Origin: Billgrantia campisalis
GTDB taxonomy: Bacteria; Pseudomonadota; Gammaproteobacteria; Pseudomonadales; Halomonadaceae
DNA: 64,000 nucleotides
Assembly: GCF_022341425.1 (NCBI RefSeq)
Contig: NZ_JABFUC010000011.1
Location: forward strand, 62,001 to 126,000
Reading direction: 5' to 3'
Positions 16,543 to 25,173 of this stretch are shown here, in pieces. The translations under genes were made by a program, and so were the position numbers. Under the pieces are notes generated by a model that was given only the letters and a program-made list of their open reading frames with translations, had not been told where the DNA came from and searched no databases. Within the stretch, counting starts at the first letter, position 1. Every line of letters starts with the position of its first letter.

Positions 16543-17208
16543 TCAATAGCGCAGCGTGACCCCCAGTTGGTTGGGGGCGACCAGCAGCGCGTACTCGCCT
16601 TCGAGGTGAAGCTCGCCCAGCGACAGCCTGGCCGGCTGGAAGCGGTTGATCGCCGCCGTGGCCTGGCGCGGCTGGGTCTGCAGCTGCAGCTCGCTGACCA
16701 GCATGCCGGTGGCGAAGTTGATCGCACCGTCGCGCCCGCGGCCGTCGCCCACGCCGATCAGCAGCCCCGCCGCGGTGTTGACGGCCAGTGAGCCGAGCCG
16801 GGCCTCGAGGCTGCGGCGCTGGCGCTCCTCCTCGGCGACCGCCTGCATCAGCCGGCGGGCACCCTCGATATCCCCTTCGCCGTCGCGCAGCTCGCGGCGC
16901 GCCCCTGGGTGCGGCTGGCGGTCGAGGAACATGCCCCCCAGCGCCAGCGCCGATTTCACCACGCCCACGCGGGCATCATAGCGGGTGTCGCGGCTGTCCG
17001 ACTCGCTGGCCTGATAGGCATTCAGCGCCAGGCTGCCGGCGTAGATGCCCGTCCAGCTTGCCTGCCAGACGTTGGCCTGGCGCGCGCCGCGCTCCAGGGC
17101 GCTCTGGTAGGCCTCGAATTCCGGCTGGGCCGACTGGGCGACGGCAGAGGGCGCCGCGGTGCACAGCAGCAGGGCGAGCAGGAGGGCAAGCGGGCGAGGC
17201 GATATCAT
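16543..17208 (-). CDS. Exported hypothetical protein
   Basis: 221 residues with a clear signal peptide (residues 1-24, ...LLLCTAAPSAVAQ). The mature part is a mix of helical, Ala/Arg-rich stretches (residues 100-135 are charged, RRELRDGEGDIEGARRLMQ) and a C-terminal part with beta-like alternation (LSLGELHLEGEYALLVAPNQ, ending LRY). A Gly-rich segment near residues 150-160 (LIGVGDGRGRDG) is notable. I do not recognise the family. It stands alone between the zinc locus and rutE. Confidence 0.75.
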   Translation of the reverse strand: MISPRPLALLLALLLCTAAPSAVAQSAQPEFEAYQSALERGARQANVWQASWTGIYAGSLALNAYQASESDSRDTRYDARVGVVKSALALGGMFLDRQPHPGARRELRDGEGDIEGARRLMQAVAEEERQRRSLEARLGSLAVNTAAGLLIGVGDGRGRDGAINFATGMLVSELQLQTQPRQATAAINRFQPARLSLGELHLEGEYALLVAPNQLGVTLRY

Positions 17209-17310
17209 GGGCGGCTCCGGAAACGGTCGAGTGACGCCCTGAGGTTAGCCCATCGTGACCGTTACGCCGCAATACCGTAGAGTCGAAGGTAGCCTGAACA
17301 GGAGACTGTG

Positions 17311-17904
17311 ATGCGACCGCCGCTCGACGACACCGCGCTCGATATCGCCTTCCGCGAGGCGCGTACCCACTACGGCTTTCGCGATGTGACGATCGACGAG
17401 GCCACCCTGCGCCGCCTCTACGACCTGCTGAAATGGGGGCCGACCTCCATGAACAGCCAGCCGGCCCGCTACGTCTTCGTGACCAGCCTGGCCGGCAAGT
17501 CGCGGCTGCTGCCGGCGCTCTCCGAGGGCAACCGGGACAAGGCCCGGGAGGCCGCCGCCACGGTGATCGTGGCCACCGACACCCGCTTCTACGAGCACCT
17601 GCCAAGCCAGTTCCCCGACTCGCCCAACGCCCGAGCTCGCTTCGCTGACGACCCTGCCAGGGCCGCCGATACCGCCTGGCGCAACGCTACCCTGCAGGGG
17701 GGCTACCTGATCGTGGCCGCGCGCATGCTGGGCCTGGACGTGGGCCCCATGAGCGGCTTCGATCGGTTTATGGTCGACGAGGAGTTCTTCCCCGACGGGC
17801 GCTACCAGAGCAACTTCCTGGTCAACCTCGGCGAAGGCGATCCCGCCAGCCTGCGCCCCCGCGGGCCGCGGCTGGCGTTCGACGAGGTGGCCGAGGTGGT
17901 GTGA
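17311..17904 (+). CDS. rutE: Malonic semialdehyde reductase / RutE-HadB-like nitroreductase
   Basis: 197 residues, family length for RutE (about 196). AGGAG precedes adjacent GTG (17308) and ATG (17311) codons; ATG chosen. Family features: RTHYGFRDVTIDEATLRRLYDLLKWGPTSMNSQPAR (FMN/phosphate contacts, here the conserved KWGPTSMNSQPAR), then GGYLIVAARMLGLDVGPMSGF. RutE reduces malonic semialdehyde to 3-hydroxypropionate in pyrimidine degradation; no other rut genes are adjacent, so a general nitro/aldehyde reductase role is also possible. Confidence 0.88.
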   Translation: MRPPLDDTALDIAFREARTHYGFRDVTIDEATLRRLYDLLKWGPTSMNSQPARYVFVTSLAGKSRLLPALSEGNRDKAREAAATVIVATDTRFYEHLPSQFPDSPNARARFADDPARAADTAWRNATLQGGYLIVAARMLGLDVGPMSGFDRFMVDEEFFPDGRYQSNFLVNLGEGDPASLRPRGPRLAFDEVAEVV

Positions 17905-17946
17905 GTCGCAGCGATCAAACGACCCCAGGATATGCGGAGACACGCA

Positions 17947-18501
17947 ATGCCCAGCAAGACACTGCTCAAGCCCCTGATGCTGCTCGGGGCGGCGGGGGTA
18001 CTGGCCATGTCGGCCAGCGGCGCGGCGGCGACGACCGGTAACAGCGGGCTTTACCTGGGCGGAGGGATGGGAGAGTGGCACGGCGACAGGGCCTTCGACG
18101 ACACCGCCGACCACTGGAAGCTGGTCGGCGGCTACAGCGTGGGCTGGTTGCCGTTTCTCGACCTGGCCGCGGAACTGGCCTATGTCAGGGGCAGCGCCCT
18201 GAGCGGTGAGGTCAACGGCCAGCCGGCGACCCTGAAGGTGGAAAGCGTGGAAGCCGCCGGCCTGGTCGGCTGGAGCCTCGGGCCGCTGGGCCTGTATGCC
18301 AAGGTGGGCATGGCCGACTGGAACGCCCAGCAGCGCGGCCCCGGCGTGGATGACGATGACTCGGGCACCGATCCGGTCTACGGCCTGGGCGTTCGGCTTC
18401 GGCTGCTCGATATGACCGGGCGCCTGGAAGTCGAGCGCCTCGATGCCCGCCGGATCGGCAATCACGACCGGGTCAGCCTGGGGCTGGTGTACACCTTTTA
18501 A
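17947..18501 (+). CDS. Outer-membrane beta-barrel protein (OmpA/OmpW-like small barrel)
   Basis: 184 residues from the ATG at 17947 with GGAG upstream. Signal peptide of about 26 residues (ending ASGAAAT). The mature chain alternates aromatic/hydrophobic and polar residues in amphipathic strands (GLYLGGGMGEWHGD, LYAKVGMADW, DPVYGLGVRLRL) and ends in VSLGLVYTF, the C-terminal Phe signal for BAM. An acidic loop, DDDDSGTD, is typical of halophile surface loops. The predicted barrel has eight strands. Function is unknown; a structural or adhesion role is usual for the family. Confidence 0.8.
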   Translation: MPSKTLLKPLMLLGAAGVLAMSASGAAATTGNSGLYLGGGMGEWHGDRAFDDTADHWKLVGGYSVGWLPFLDLAAELAYVRGSALSGEVNGQPATLKVESVEAAGLVGWSLGPLGLYAKVGMADWNAQQRGPGVDDDDSGTDPVYGLGVRLRLLDMTGRLEVERLDARRIGNHDRVSLGLVYTF

Positions 18502-18529
18502 GCGGTCTTCCCGGCCCTATGAGGAGCGC

Positions 18530-19480
18530 TTAGTCGACCAGGGCATTTAGCCGGTCCGGGAAGTCGGTGAAAATGCCGTCAACGCCCCAGTCGAGCAGCT
18601 TCTGCATCTCCGCCGGATCGTTGACGGTGTAGACATGCACCAGCAGGTCGTTGGCCTGGGCTTGTTCAATAAAGGCGGCATCGATCACCTGAAGGTCATC
18701 CTGATAGGTGAGGTTGGTGCCAATGCCGACTGCATACTCACCCATCGCCTGGAAGTCCGCATCGGTGATCTCGCTCGGCCCCGGCGTGACCCCGGTCCAC
18801 TCGACCAGCCGTTCGCTGTCGTCCGACTCCGGGTAGTACCACACCAGTTGGACCAGCGGGATATCGGCATTGAGCGCGTGGACTTTCTGCAGGCTCTCCT
18901 GGGAGAACGACTGGATGATCACCGAGCCCGACTCGACCAGACCGTGTGCCTCCAGTTCCTCGACCATGGCTTCTTCCAGCCCCGGATAGAGCTCCGGTGA
19001 CTTGGTTTCGAGGTAGTAGCGCATTTCGGTGCCGAAATGCTCGATCACCTCGCCCAAGGTAAGGATCTCGACGCCGGCGTAGGCCTCGTCGGCGTAGTCG
19101 GGGTAGGCGGCGTTGAACCAGCTGCCGGCATCCAGCGCCTTGAGGGATTCCAGGGTGAAATCCCTTAGCTCGCCTTCGCCATCGGTGGTGCGGTCGATCC
19201 TTTCATCGTGAAAGGCGACCAGCTCGCCGTCGGCGGTCATCTGGATATCCAGTTCCAGGTAGTCCACGCCCATCTCGTGGGCCAGCTCCAGCGCCGGCAG
19301 GGTCTGCTCCGGGGCGTGGCCACTGGCGCCACGGTGAGCGATCACCTGAAAGGCCTGCAGGTCGTCCAACTGCTGCTGCAGCGGGCTGGTATCGGCCGTT
19401 GCGGGGGCAATCAGGGTTGCGGTGCCGAGGGCGGCCAGCGCATAGCGAAGCGACAGAGGGCTGATGCGGAACGGCGTCAT
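18530..19480 (-). CDS. glpQ: Glycerophosphodiester phosphodiesterase, periplasmic
   Basis: 316 residues; signal peptide residues 1-29 (ends ATADT). GDPD catalytic motifs: VIAHRGASGHAPEQT (His-Arg and acid/base His) and YLELDIQMTADGELVAFHDERIDRTT with E/D metal ligands and a second His. It cleaves glycerophosphodiesters such as glycerophosphocholine to sn-glycerol-3-phosphate and the alcohol. A palindrome resembling a BetI operator covers the region just before its start, linking it to choline and osmoprotectant supply (inference). The gene is alone. Confidence 0.9.
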   Translation of the reverse strand: MTPFRISPLSLRYALAALGTATLIAPATADTSPLQQQLDDLQAFQVIAHRGASGHAPEQTLPALELAHEMGVDYLELDIQMTADGELVAFHDERIDRTTDGEGELRDFTLESLKALDAGSWFNAAYPDYADEAYAGVEILTLGEVIEHFGTEMRYYLETKSPELYPGLEEAMVEELEAHGLVESGSVIIQSFSQESLQKVHALNADIPLVQLVWYYPESDDSERLVEWTGVTPGPSEITDADFQAMGEYAVGIGTNLTYQDDLQVIDAAFIEQAQANDLLVHVYTVNDPAEMQKLLDWGVDGIFTDFPDRLNALVD

Positions 19481-19489
19481 GGGAATCCT

Positions 19490-19509
19490 TTAATTGAATG
19501 TTCAATTAA
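19490..19509. promoter_or_regulatory. Perfect inverted repeat, BetI-like operator
   Basis: TTAATTGAA-TG-TTCAATTAA, 10 bases upstream of the glpQ start. It is one base different in the core from the BetI (TetR family) operator form ATTGAACGTTCAAT. Confidence 0.6.
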
Positions 19510-19549
19510 TAAAAATACAGGCCTTCCCCGGGGGAATGCAAACCACTCC

Positions 19550-19703
19550 CTGGGGCCACCATCGCCGAGCGTGAGCCGCTGTTGGTCGGCGTGCTGTTCA
19601 GCGCCGTGCTTTACGGCGCTTCGTGGCACTGGGCGGCTGGCTGCGCGGGGTGGACCAGGCCGCCCAGCGGCTGGATGCGGAAGCCAGAGTGCCAATGACC
19701 TGA
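19550..19703 (+). pseudogene. Decayed coding remnant (C-terminus of an unknown membrane protein)
   Basis: Translates as TIAEREPLLVGVLFSAVLYG followed by ASWHW in one frame, then, after a one-base shift, as GGWLRGVDQAAQRLDAEARV and PMT before a TGA at 19701. The protein-like composition across a frameshift, without a start or ribosome site, suggests a degraded 3' gene fragment. The parent gene is not identified. Confidence 0.4.
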
Positions 19704-19827
19704 TACCCGATGATTCCTCCTGTTACTAACAATTACATGAAAATTCTGAACGCGGGCCGGCGGCTATCGTCACAGAGGGCACATGCACACAACGCCCCTA
19801 GGTAGGGGTGATTTTTTGGAGGTATTA

Positions 19828-20211
19828 ATGCAACGGATGACTGCCCTGATTTCTGCCGCCCTGCTCAGCGCTGGCCTGATGTCGGCCACCGCCCACGCCC
19901 AGCAGGACCCGGCGGCCGCCCCCGAGCAGCCTCAGGCCGCGGCACCGACGATGGATGTTTCCGATGAGCAGCTGCAGCAGTTCGCGGATGCGTCCGAAGA
20001 CATCGTCGTGATTTCCGAGGAGTACACCGAACGCCTGCATGCCGCCGAGGATGAGGCCGCCCAGCAGGAAGTTCAGATGGAAGCCAACGACAAGATGGTC
20101 GAAGCGGTCGAGGAGAGCGGTCTCGATGTGGATACCTTCAATACCATCGGCCAGGCCGTTCAGCAGGACCCCGAGCTGATGCAGCGTGTACAGGAGATGG
20201 TCGAGTCCTAA
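19828..20211 (+). CDS. DUF4168 domain-containing exported protein
   Basis: 127 residues from the ATG at 19828, with GGAGG 8 bases upstream. Signal peptide residues 1-23 (ATAHA cleavage). After a Pro/Ala/Gln linker, the DUF4168 helical domain begins at DVSDEQLQQFADASEDIVVI and contains the acidic AAEDEAAQQEVQMEANDKM region, ending GLDVDTFNTIGQAVQQDPEL. The domain is common in periplasmic proteins of halophiles and other proteobacteria and its function is unknown. Strong negative charge fits salt adaptation. A clear terminator follows. Confidence 0.88.
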   Translation: MQRMTALISAALLSAGLMSATAHAQQDPAAAPEQPQAAAPTMDVSDEQLQQFADASEDIVVISEEYTERLHAAEDEAAQQEVQMEANDKMVEAVEESGLDVDTFNTIGQAVQQDPELMQRVQEMVES

Positions 20212-20334
20212 GGCCGGCCGCCACTAGGCTTATTGCAAGCTAGTGGTAACAGTCAGTCTTTTTCATGGTTTTCCCTTGCTCGGTCGGCCAATGCTCTCTT
20301 TCCCCTCAGCATGAACCGCCGACCTTGCCCTTCG

Positions 20335-20358
20335 CCCCCGCACCCGCGGGGGTTTTTT
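20335..20358 (+). terminator. Rho-independent terminator
   Basis: CCCCCGC-ACCC-GCGGGGG followed by TTTTTT, downstream of the DUF4168 gene. Confidence 0.9.
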
Positions 20359-20457
20359 GTAGGCTTCTAGCACGTTGGCGTGAATCAGTTCTGGAGGAGC
20401 TGCCCCGTGGGAGGCCGGCTCTGCCGGGCGAATGGAGGCGTGTAGGCGCCAGCCCCG

Positions 20458-20745
20458 CTATGTCGGTTCGTAGCTGATCATGTCGATATCCGCAGCCTCC
20501 TTTCGCAGGGGAAGCAGTTCCTGATAAGCCGCCGAATTGTGCCACTTGATAATGGCTTCGTGGTTGGGGAAGCGTATTACCACTGTATCCGTGTGGTTGT
20601 GCTCGCCGCTGAGTATTGCCACTCGTTTGCCTCGGAATATCAACTCAGCTCCCCAGTCTGCGAGGGTTGCCGGTACCCGGTTACGGTACTCCTCCCACTT
20701 CTCCTGGTCCTTTACCGTAATGTGGCCAATCGTGTATGCCGCCAT
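20458..20745 (-). CDS. DUF1330 domain-containing protein
   Basis: 95 residues from the ATG at 20745. Matches the DUF1330 ferredoxin-like dimeric fold: AAYTIGHITVKDQEKWEEYR start, VPATLADWGAELIFRGKRV middle and VVIRFPNHEAIIKWHNSAAY signature. The family's biochemical role is unknown; the fold resembles antibiotic-biosynthesis monooxygenases. It is downstream of the WYL regulator gene on the same strand with a 74-base gap, so co-transcription is possible. Confidence 0.9.
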   Translation of the reverse strand: MAAYTIGHITVKDQEKWEEYRNRVPATLADWGAELIFRGKRVAILSGEHNHTDTVVIRFPNHEAIIKWHNSAAYQELLPLRKEAADIDMISYEPT

Positions 20746-20819
20746 GGTTTGCTTTCCTCGGTTATTGGATGCCGCCCTTCGCCATCTTGCCAGCCTTGGC
20801 CGGGCAATGCTTTCAGCGC

Positions 20820-21689
20820 TCATACCCAGTTGATCCATTCCGCCAGGCACTTGCGGTTGGCGATCTCGACCTGCTGGGCCCGCGGCTCGGTCTCGACATG
20901 ATGGGGATTGATGCCCAGCTCACGCAGTACGTAGAGCACCAGCGGTCCCCGGCATGACAGGGTGAGCTCTCCTTCTTCCATGCCATAGTCCGCCGCGATT
21001 AGCGCCTTTTCCTCAGGCGGTAACCGCCTGTCTGGAATCAGGTGCACCTCGGCCCAGGTATGCCAGGCTGAATCCTCGGCGACGCCATGCTCGCCAAGCA
21101 TCGGTCCATTGGGCTCCGGTAGGCCACGGAAACGGCTGAGTACGAAGTCCCGGTAGCCCCGATGCTTCTCGCAGAAAGCCCGCACGTGCCATCGCCCGGC
21201 CGCGAACACCAAGGTATGCGGCACGATGATCCGATCTTCGCCCTCTGGGCTTGTGAAAGAGGCGTAGGTGACTTCCAGGCGCTGCTCGTCGCGGGCGGCC
21301 TTGACGACCTCGCGTACCACCTGCGGTGACACCGCGCGGCTCGGCAGTGGCAGCGATTCAGTCGTGGCCGGGCCGATTCCCAGCCCGGTGAAGGGGGAGT
21401 CCGGTGCCTGGCCGGAGCCCATCAGATGCAGGTACTCCTCGATCCGGCCGTGGGTGAAGCGCGTGGAGAACCGCGGGGTAGGCAGGAAACCCTTGCGTGA
21501 CTCGTCATAGGCCAGGTTGGCCGGTGCGAGCTCTCGGTAGCGTCGCAGCACCTTCTGTGCCTGCTGTCGGCCGATGCCGAAAGCCTCGCCGATCTGCGAG
21601 GCCACTACCCGGCCCTCCCAAAGCGCCAGGATCTCGATCAGCCGGAAGCGGGCGAGAGTGTCCCAGGGGAGAGCTGACGTTTCGGACAT
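20820..21689 (-). CDS. WYL-domain transcriptional regulator divergent from cas3 (CapW/BrxR-like)
   Basis: 289 residues. An N-terminal winged helix (LWEGRVVASQIGEAFGIGRQQAQ, residues about 24-47, helix-turn-helix) is followed by a linker and a WYL domain: RLEVTYASFTSPEGEDRIIVP, HTLVFAAGRWHVRAFCEKHRGYRDFVLSRFRG, where the family's W-Y-L positions fall. The C-terminal WCX region ends LYVLRELGINPHHVETEP. This wHTH-WYL-WCX layout is that of CapW/BrxR repressors of phage-defence operons, which respond to a nucleic-acid or nucleotide signal. Divergent from cas3 across 150 bases, it is the best candidate regulator of this CRISPR-Cas system. Confidence 0.88.
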   Translation of the reverse strand: MSETSALPWDTLARFRLIEILALWEGRVVASQIGEAFGIGRQQAQKVLRRYRELAPANLAYDESRKGFLPTPRFSTRFTHGRIEEYLHLMGSGQAPDSPFTGLGIGPATTESLPLPSRAVSPQVVREVVKAARDEQRLEVTYASFTSPEGEDRIIVPHTLVFAAGRWHVRAFCEKHRGYRDFVLSRFRGLPEPNGPMLGEHGVAEDSAWHTWAEVHLIPDRRLPPEEKALIAADYGMEEGELTLSCRGPLVLYVLRELGINPHHVETEPRAQQVEIANRKCLAEWINWV

Positions 21690-21839
21690 GGGAGGTTCCT
21701 TCCTTCCGTGGCTGCTGCTCCAGCATGACGGAAGTCAGGGTCGGGTTGAAGAGTACGGTGGTTGTATGCACAGGGGTGGCGCAGAGGGGGTGGGGGTGCT
21801 TGGATAAGAAAGAATTCAAGCAGCCCATGGGGGACAGGG

Positions 21840-24518
21840 ATGTTGTACTTTCTTTACTGGGGTAAGGCCAAGCCCAGCGGCGAGGGTGACCAATGTCATC
21901 TACTTCCTTACCACTGCCTCGATGTGGCGGCAGTGGGCTGGCACTTGCTGGCTCCCGAAAGGCCGTTGACTCAGCTGCTGGCAAAGCGTCTCGACATGTC
22001 GCCCGAGGTGCTGCGCCGCTTCTTTGTCTTCCTGCTGGGGCTTCACGATCTCGGCAAATTCTCACGCACCTTCCAGGGGTTGGCTCGACCCGAGGAAGTC
22101 GAGCTGGTTTCCCCCGTCGAGCGATACGAGTACACCGCGCGCCATGACCGGCTGGGCGCGCTGCTGTGGCAGGAGTGCTGGTTCACCTGGCTGGAAGACC
22201 GAGCCTTGCGTTGGCCCGAGGTGTCTCTCGAACGTCCGGAGGTGCGCCAACGCCGTAAAGCCATGCAGGCATTGTTGATTCCCTTCTTTGGCCACCATGG
22301 CCAGCCAGTCGAGGCGGAGCAACTCCGGATCGAGCAGTTCTTTGCCAAGGATGCCGATAGTGACGACCAGGAAGCCGCCAAGCAGTTCGTCGAGGAGTGG
22401 GCCTATCTTATCGAAGTCGAGTGGCCCACTGAGCAGTTAGTCTCGGGCGACTGGCTGAAGACCTTCCAGGCACTGAGCTGGACCATTGCCGGCTGGGCGA
22501 CGCTCAGCGACTGGTTGGGTTCGAACCAGAATCATTTCCGCTACTGCCAGAAGGAGATGTCGCTCGCCGAGTATTGGGAGTGCTATGCATTGCCGCGCGC
22601 CGAGGCGGCGCTGAGTGATACCGGCTTTGCAAGACTGCCAAAGCCAATTCCCTATTCAGGGCTTTCGTCCTGGTTCGATGGGGAGACTGTAACGCCCACA
22701 CCCTTGCAGTATGAGGCCGAGACACTGCCAATTCTTGATGGGCCGCAGCTTTTCATCCTTGAAGACATTACGGGGGCTGGCAAGACCGAGGCGGCCTGCA
22801 TTCTTGCCCAACGACTGCTGGTCGAAGGTCACGGAGAAGGGCTCTACTTCGCCTTACCCACCATGGCGACCTCCAACGCCATGTATGAGCGTCTCGGCTT
22901 GTTGCATCGACGTTTCTTCACGGCCGATTCCCATCCCTCCTTCGTACTGGCCCACGGTGCCAGCAGGCTGAACGAATCGTTCTCGCTGGCGATCGACAGG
23001 CCTCAGCCGGGTGATCGGGACTACGAGCCCGGCGAAGCCACGGCGACGGCCCATTGCAACCGCTGGCTCGCCGACTCGCGCAAGAAGGCGCTTCTGGCTG
23101 AGGTGGGCGTAGGCACCATTGACCAGGCGCTCATGGGGTTATTGCCGTTCCGCCATCAGTCGCTACGCCTCTATGGCTTGGCGCGCAAGGTGTTGATCGT
23201 CGATGAGGTGCACGCCTATGACCACTACATGCAGACCCTGCTCAATCAGCTGCTGAGCTATCACGCACGGCAGGGCGGCAGCGCCATCCTGTTGACCGCC
23301 ACCCTGCCAAACGCAATGCGTGAGTCGCTGGCAACGGCGTGGCGTGCAGGTCTGGACCGGGGGCCTGCCGCCCTTGAATGCAGTCACTTTCCGCTGCTGA
23401 CGCAGATCGATCAGGGCGCGTCTCGTGAGGTGGCCTTGGGCTCGCGCCCGGAAGTCTCGCGGGAGGTGCGCGTCGACTGGCTGACCCAGGAAGAGCAGGC
23501 CATCGAGACCATTCTGGCAGCCGTCGAGGCCGGCGAGTGCGTTGCCTGGGTGCGCAATACCGTAGACGACGCCATCCGTGCCTTCGAGGCGGTGCGTGAG
23601 AGGCATCCCGAGCCGGAGCGTTGTCTGCTCTTTCATAGCCGCTTCGCCATGATCGACCGTCAGCGTATCGAGTGCGAGGTGATCGAACGATTGGGGAAGG
23701 CATCGACCCCAGAGGCACGTCGAGGTCAGGTGCTGATCAGTACCCAGGTCTTCCAGGAGTCTCTGGACTGTGATGTCGACCTGATGATCAGTGATCTCGC
23801 TCCCATCGACCTGCTGATTCAACGCGCCGGGCGTCTCCAGCGCCATGTGCGAGGCCTGCGCCTGCCACCCGTTCTCCATGTACTGGCACCCGAGTGGTCA
23901 GACGCGCCGGATGAGAATTGGCTGAAGCGTGCTCTACCCGGAACGAATGCCGTCTATCGGGACACTTCCTTGCTGTGGCTGACCCAGCGAATCCTACGCG
24001 AGTTGGGAGGAATCCATATGCCCGAGCAGGCGCGTCTGCTGATTGAAGATGTCTACGGTGAGGTGATTGACCTGGTGCCGGCTGGCTTGCAGGGGGCGCG
24101 TTGGGAGCAGAAAGGGATCCAGGGGGTCGCGACCTCGATGGCTAACTTCAATGCCCTGGAGCTGGAGGCCGGCTACGTCTGGGATCGCCACAAGTGGCAG
24201 GAGGAGCAGGAGATCGGCACGCGGCTGGTGGATGAGCCGACGGTCAATGTGGCGCTCCTCAAGTGTGATGCTACGGGGGCCTTGGTGTTATGGGCCGAGG
24301 GCGGCCGCCATGCCGATATGCTCAGTCAGATCAAGTTGCGCCAGAGTCAGGCAAGCAAGCTGGTTAGCCTTCCAGGTGAGTATCAGACCCAGTGGGAAGT
24401 CTTGCAGGAGCGTTACAAGGCGCTGCGCTTTGTTCAGCCTTGGCTGGCGAATGGGGATGCCAACTGGCACTACAACGCTCAACGTGGGCTAGTGGCTGCC
24501 GAGGAGAGCCCAGCGTGA
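21840..24518 (+). CDS. cas3: CRISPR-associated helicase-nuclease Cas3, type I-E
   Basis: 892 residues from the ATG at 21840 (MLYFLYWGKAKP is the usual Cas3e beginning). HD nuclease: His25 in YHCLDVA, H69-D70 in GLHDLGKFSRTFQ, and an HHGQ metal motif near residue 160. SF2 helicase: Walker A ITGAGKTEA (about residues 309-317), DEVHAYDHYM (about 453), LLTATLP, and QRAGRLQRH motif VI. It is recruited by the PAM-bound Cascade complex to unwind and degrade target DNA. It stands 655 bases from cas8e with a DUF29 gene between them, so it may be transcribed separately. Confidence 0.96.
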   Translation: MLYFLYWGKAKPSGEGDQCHLLPYHCLDVAAVGWHLLAPERPLTQLLAKRLDMSPEVLRRFFVFLLGLHDLGKFSRTFQGLARPEEVELVSPVERYEYTARHDRLGALLWQECWFTWLEDRALRWPEVSLERPEVRQRRKAMQALLIPFFGHHGQPVEAEQLRIEQFFAKDADSDDQEAAKQFVEEWAYLIEVEWPTEQLVSGDWLKTFQALSWTIAGWATLSDWLGSNQNHFRYCQKEMSLAEYWECYALPRAEAALSDTGFARLPKPIPYSGLSSWFDGETVTPTPLQYEAETLPILDGPQLFILEDITGAGKTEAACILAQRLLVEGHGEGLYFALPTMATSNAMYERLGLLHRRFFTADSHPSFVLAHGASRLNESFSLAIDRPQPGDRDYEPGEATATAHCNRWLADSRKKALLAEVGVGTIDQALMGLLPFRHQSLRLYGLARKVLIVDEVHAYDHYMQTLLNQLLSYHARQGGSAILLTATLPNAMRESLATAWRAGLDRGPAALECSHFPLLTQIDQGASREVALGSRPEVSREVRVDWLTQEEQAIETILAAVEAGECVAWVRNTVDDAIRAFEAVRERHPEPERCLLFHSRFAMIDRQRIECEVIERLGKASTPEARRGQVLISTQVFQESLDCDVDLMISDLAPIDLLIQRAGRLQRHVRGLRLPPVLHVLAPEWSDAPDENWLKRALPGTNAVYRDTSLLWLTQRILRELGGIHMPEQARLLIEDVYGEVIDLVPAGLQGARWEQKGIQGVATSMANFNALELEAGYVWDRHKWQEEQEIGTRLVDEPTVNVALLKCDATGALVLWAEGGRHADMLSQIKLRQSQASKLVSLPGEYQTQWEVLQERYKALRFVQPWLANGDANWHYNAQRGLVAAEESPA

Positions 24519-24526
24519 GTCCTCAG

Positions 24527-24958
24527 TCAGCACTCCTCTGGGGCGAAGGTCATGGCTTCTTCGAAGCTGTACAGACACTCTCCAGGGAAGTTGCTTGGTT
24601 CCATGTCCGTCTCGATAGCGGCTGCCCGGCGAGCGTCCTCATAGGCCTTCGCCATCAGTTCGGGTATCGCCGCCTTGAGGCTGGGATTGTCTTCCAGCAG
24701 CCGCTCCACCTTGGCCTGGGCATCTTCTATGGAGAGGCGCCAGCTGCGCGAGCGGCGCTCCGGCTGGTGATCCCACTTCAGCAGGTGCATGAGGAGTCGA
24801 GCCAGCTGGCTGATCAGCGCACGCCGTTCGCTCTTGCCCATGCTCTCGATCTCCTCGGCAACATGTTCGATATCGATCTGGTCGAGCTTGCCGGCACGCA
24901 GCAACGCTGCCTGCTCGAGCGCCCATGCATAGGCATCCTGATCGTAGTGTGTCGGCAT
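24527..24958 (-). CDS. DUF29 domain-containing protein, antisense inside the cas locus
   Basis: 143 residues. DUF29 features: HYDQDAYAWALEQAALLRAG start, IDIEHVAEEIESMGKSERRAL centre, LARLLMHLLKWDHQPERRSRSW and a short C-terminal helix. The protein is small, helical and charged; function of the family is unknown. It converges on cas3 with an 8-base gap and diverges from cas8e. Known type I-E operons do not normally carry it. It may be a passenger gene, or a regulator sharing the cas8e promoter region (inference). Confidence 0.88.
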   Translation of the reverse strand: MPTHYDQDAYAWALEQAALLRAGKLDQIDIEHVAEEIESMGKSERRALISQLARLLMHLLKWDHQPERRSRSWRLSIEDAQAKVERLLEDNPSLKAAIPELMAKAYEDARRAAAIETDMEPSNFPGECLYSFEEAMTFAPEEC

Positions 24959-25035
24959 AAGTCGGCTCCTCGGGTCCCGCCTGCGACGTCTACGGACATG
25001 ATAGGCCCCGAGTCGTCACCGGGTCACGAGGAAAG

Positions 25036-25051
25036 CCCCGCCAAGGCGGGG
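25036..25051. promoter_or_regulatory. GC hairpin in the DUF29-cas8e intergenic region
   Basis: CCCCGCC-AA-GGCGGGG, 78 bases upstream of the DUF29 start on the other strand and 122 bases upstream of cas8e. Possible operator or 5'-leader hairpin. Confidence 0.35.
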
Positions 25052-25085
25052 AACATAGCACTCATCGAATACATAAACGGTTCAA

Positions 25086-25117
25086 CCCCGAACGGACAGG
25101 GAAGGTGCTGTTCGGGG
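25086..25117. promoter_or_regulatory. Inverted repeat upstream of cas8e, possible operator
   Basis: CCCCGAAC (25086-25093) and GTTCGGGG (25110-25117) separated by 16 bases, about 57 bases before the cas8e start. The half-site spacing of 24 bases is near two helical turns, suitable for a dimeric repressor such as the WYL protein. No matching site was seen in the WYL-cas3 gap. Confidence 0.45.
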
Positions 25118-25173
25118 ATTATGGTCTACAGTCAATGGATCGTCACTGAATAGATAAATTTATTGGAGTCGAC

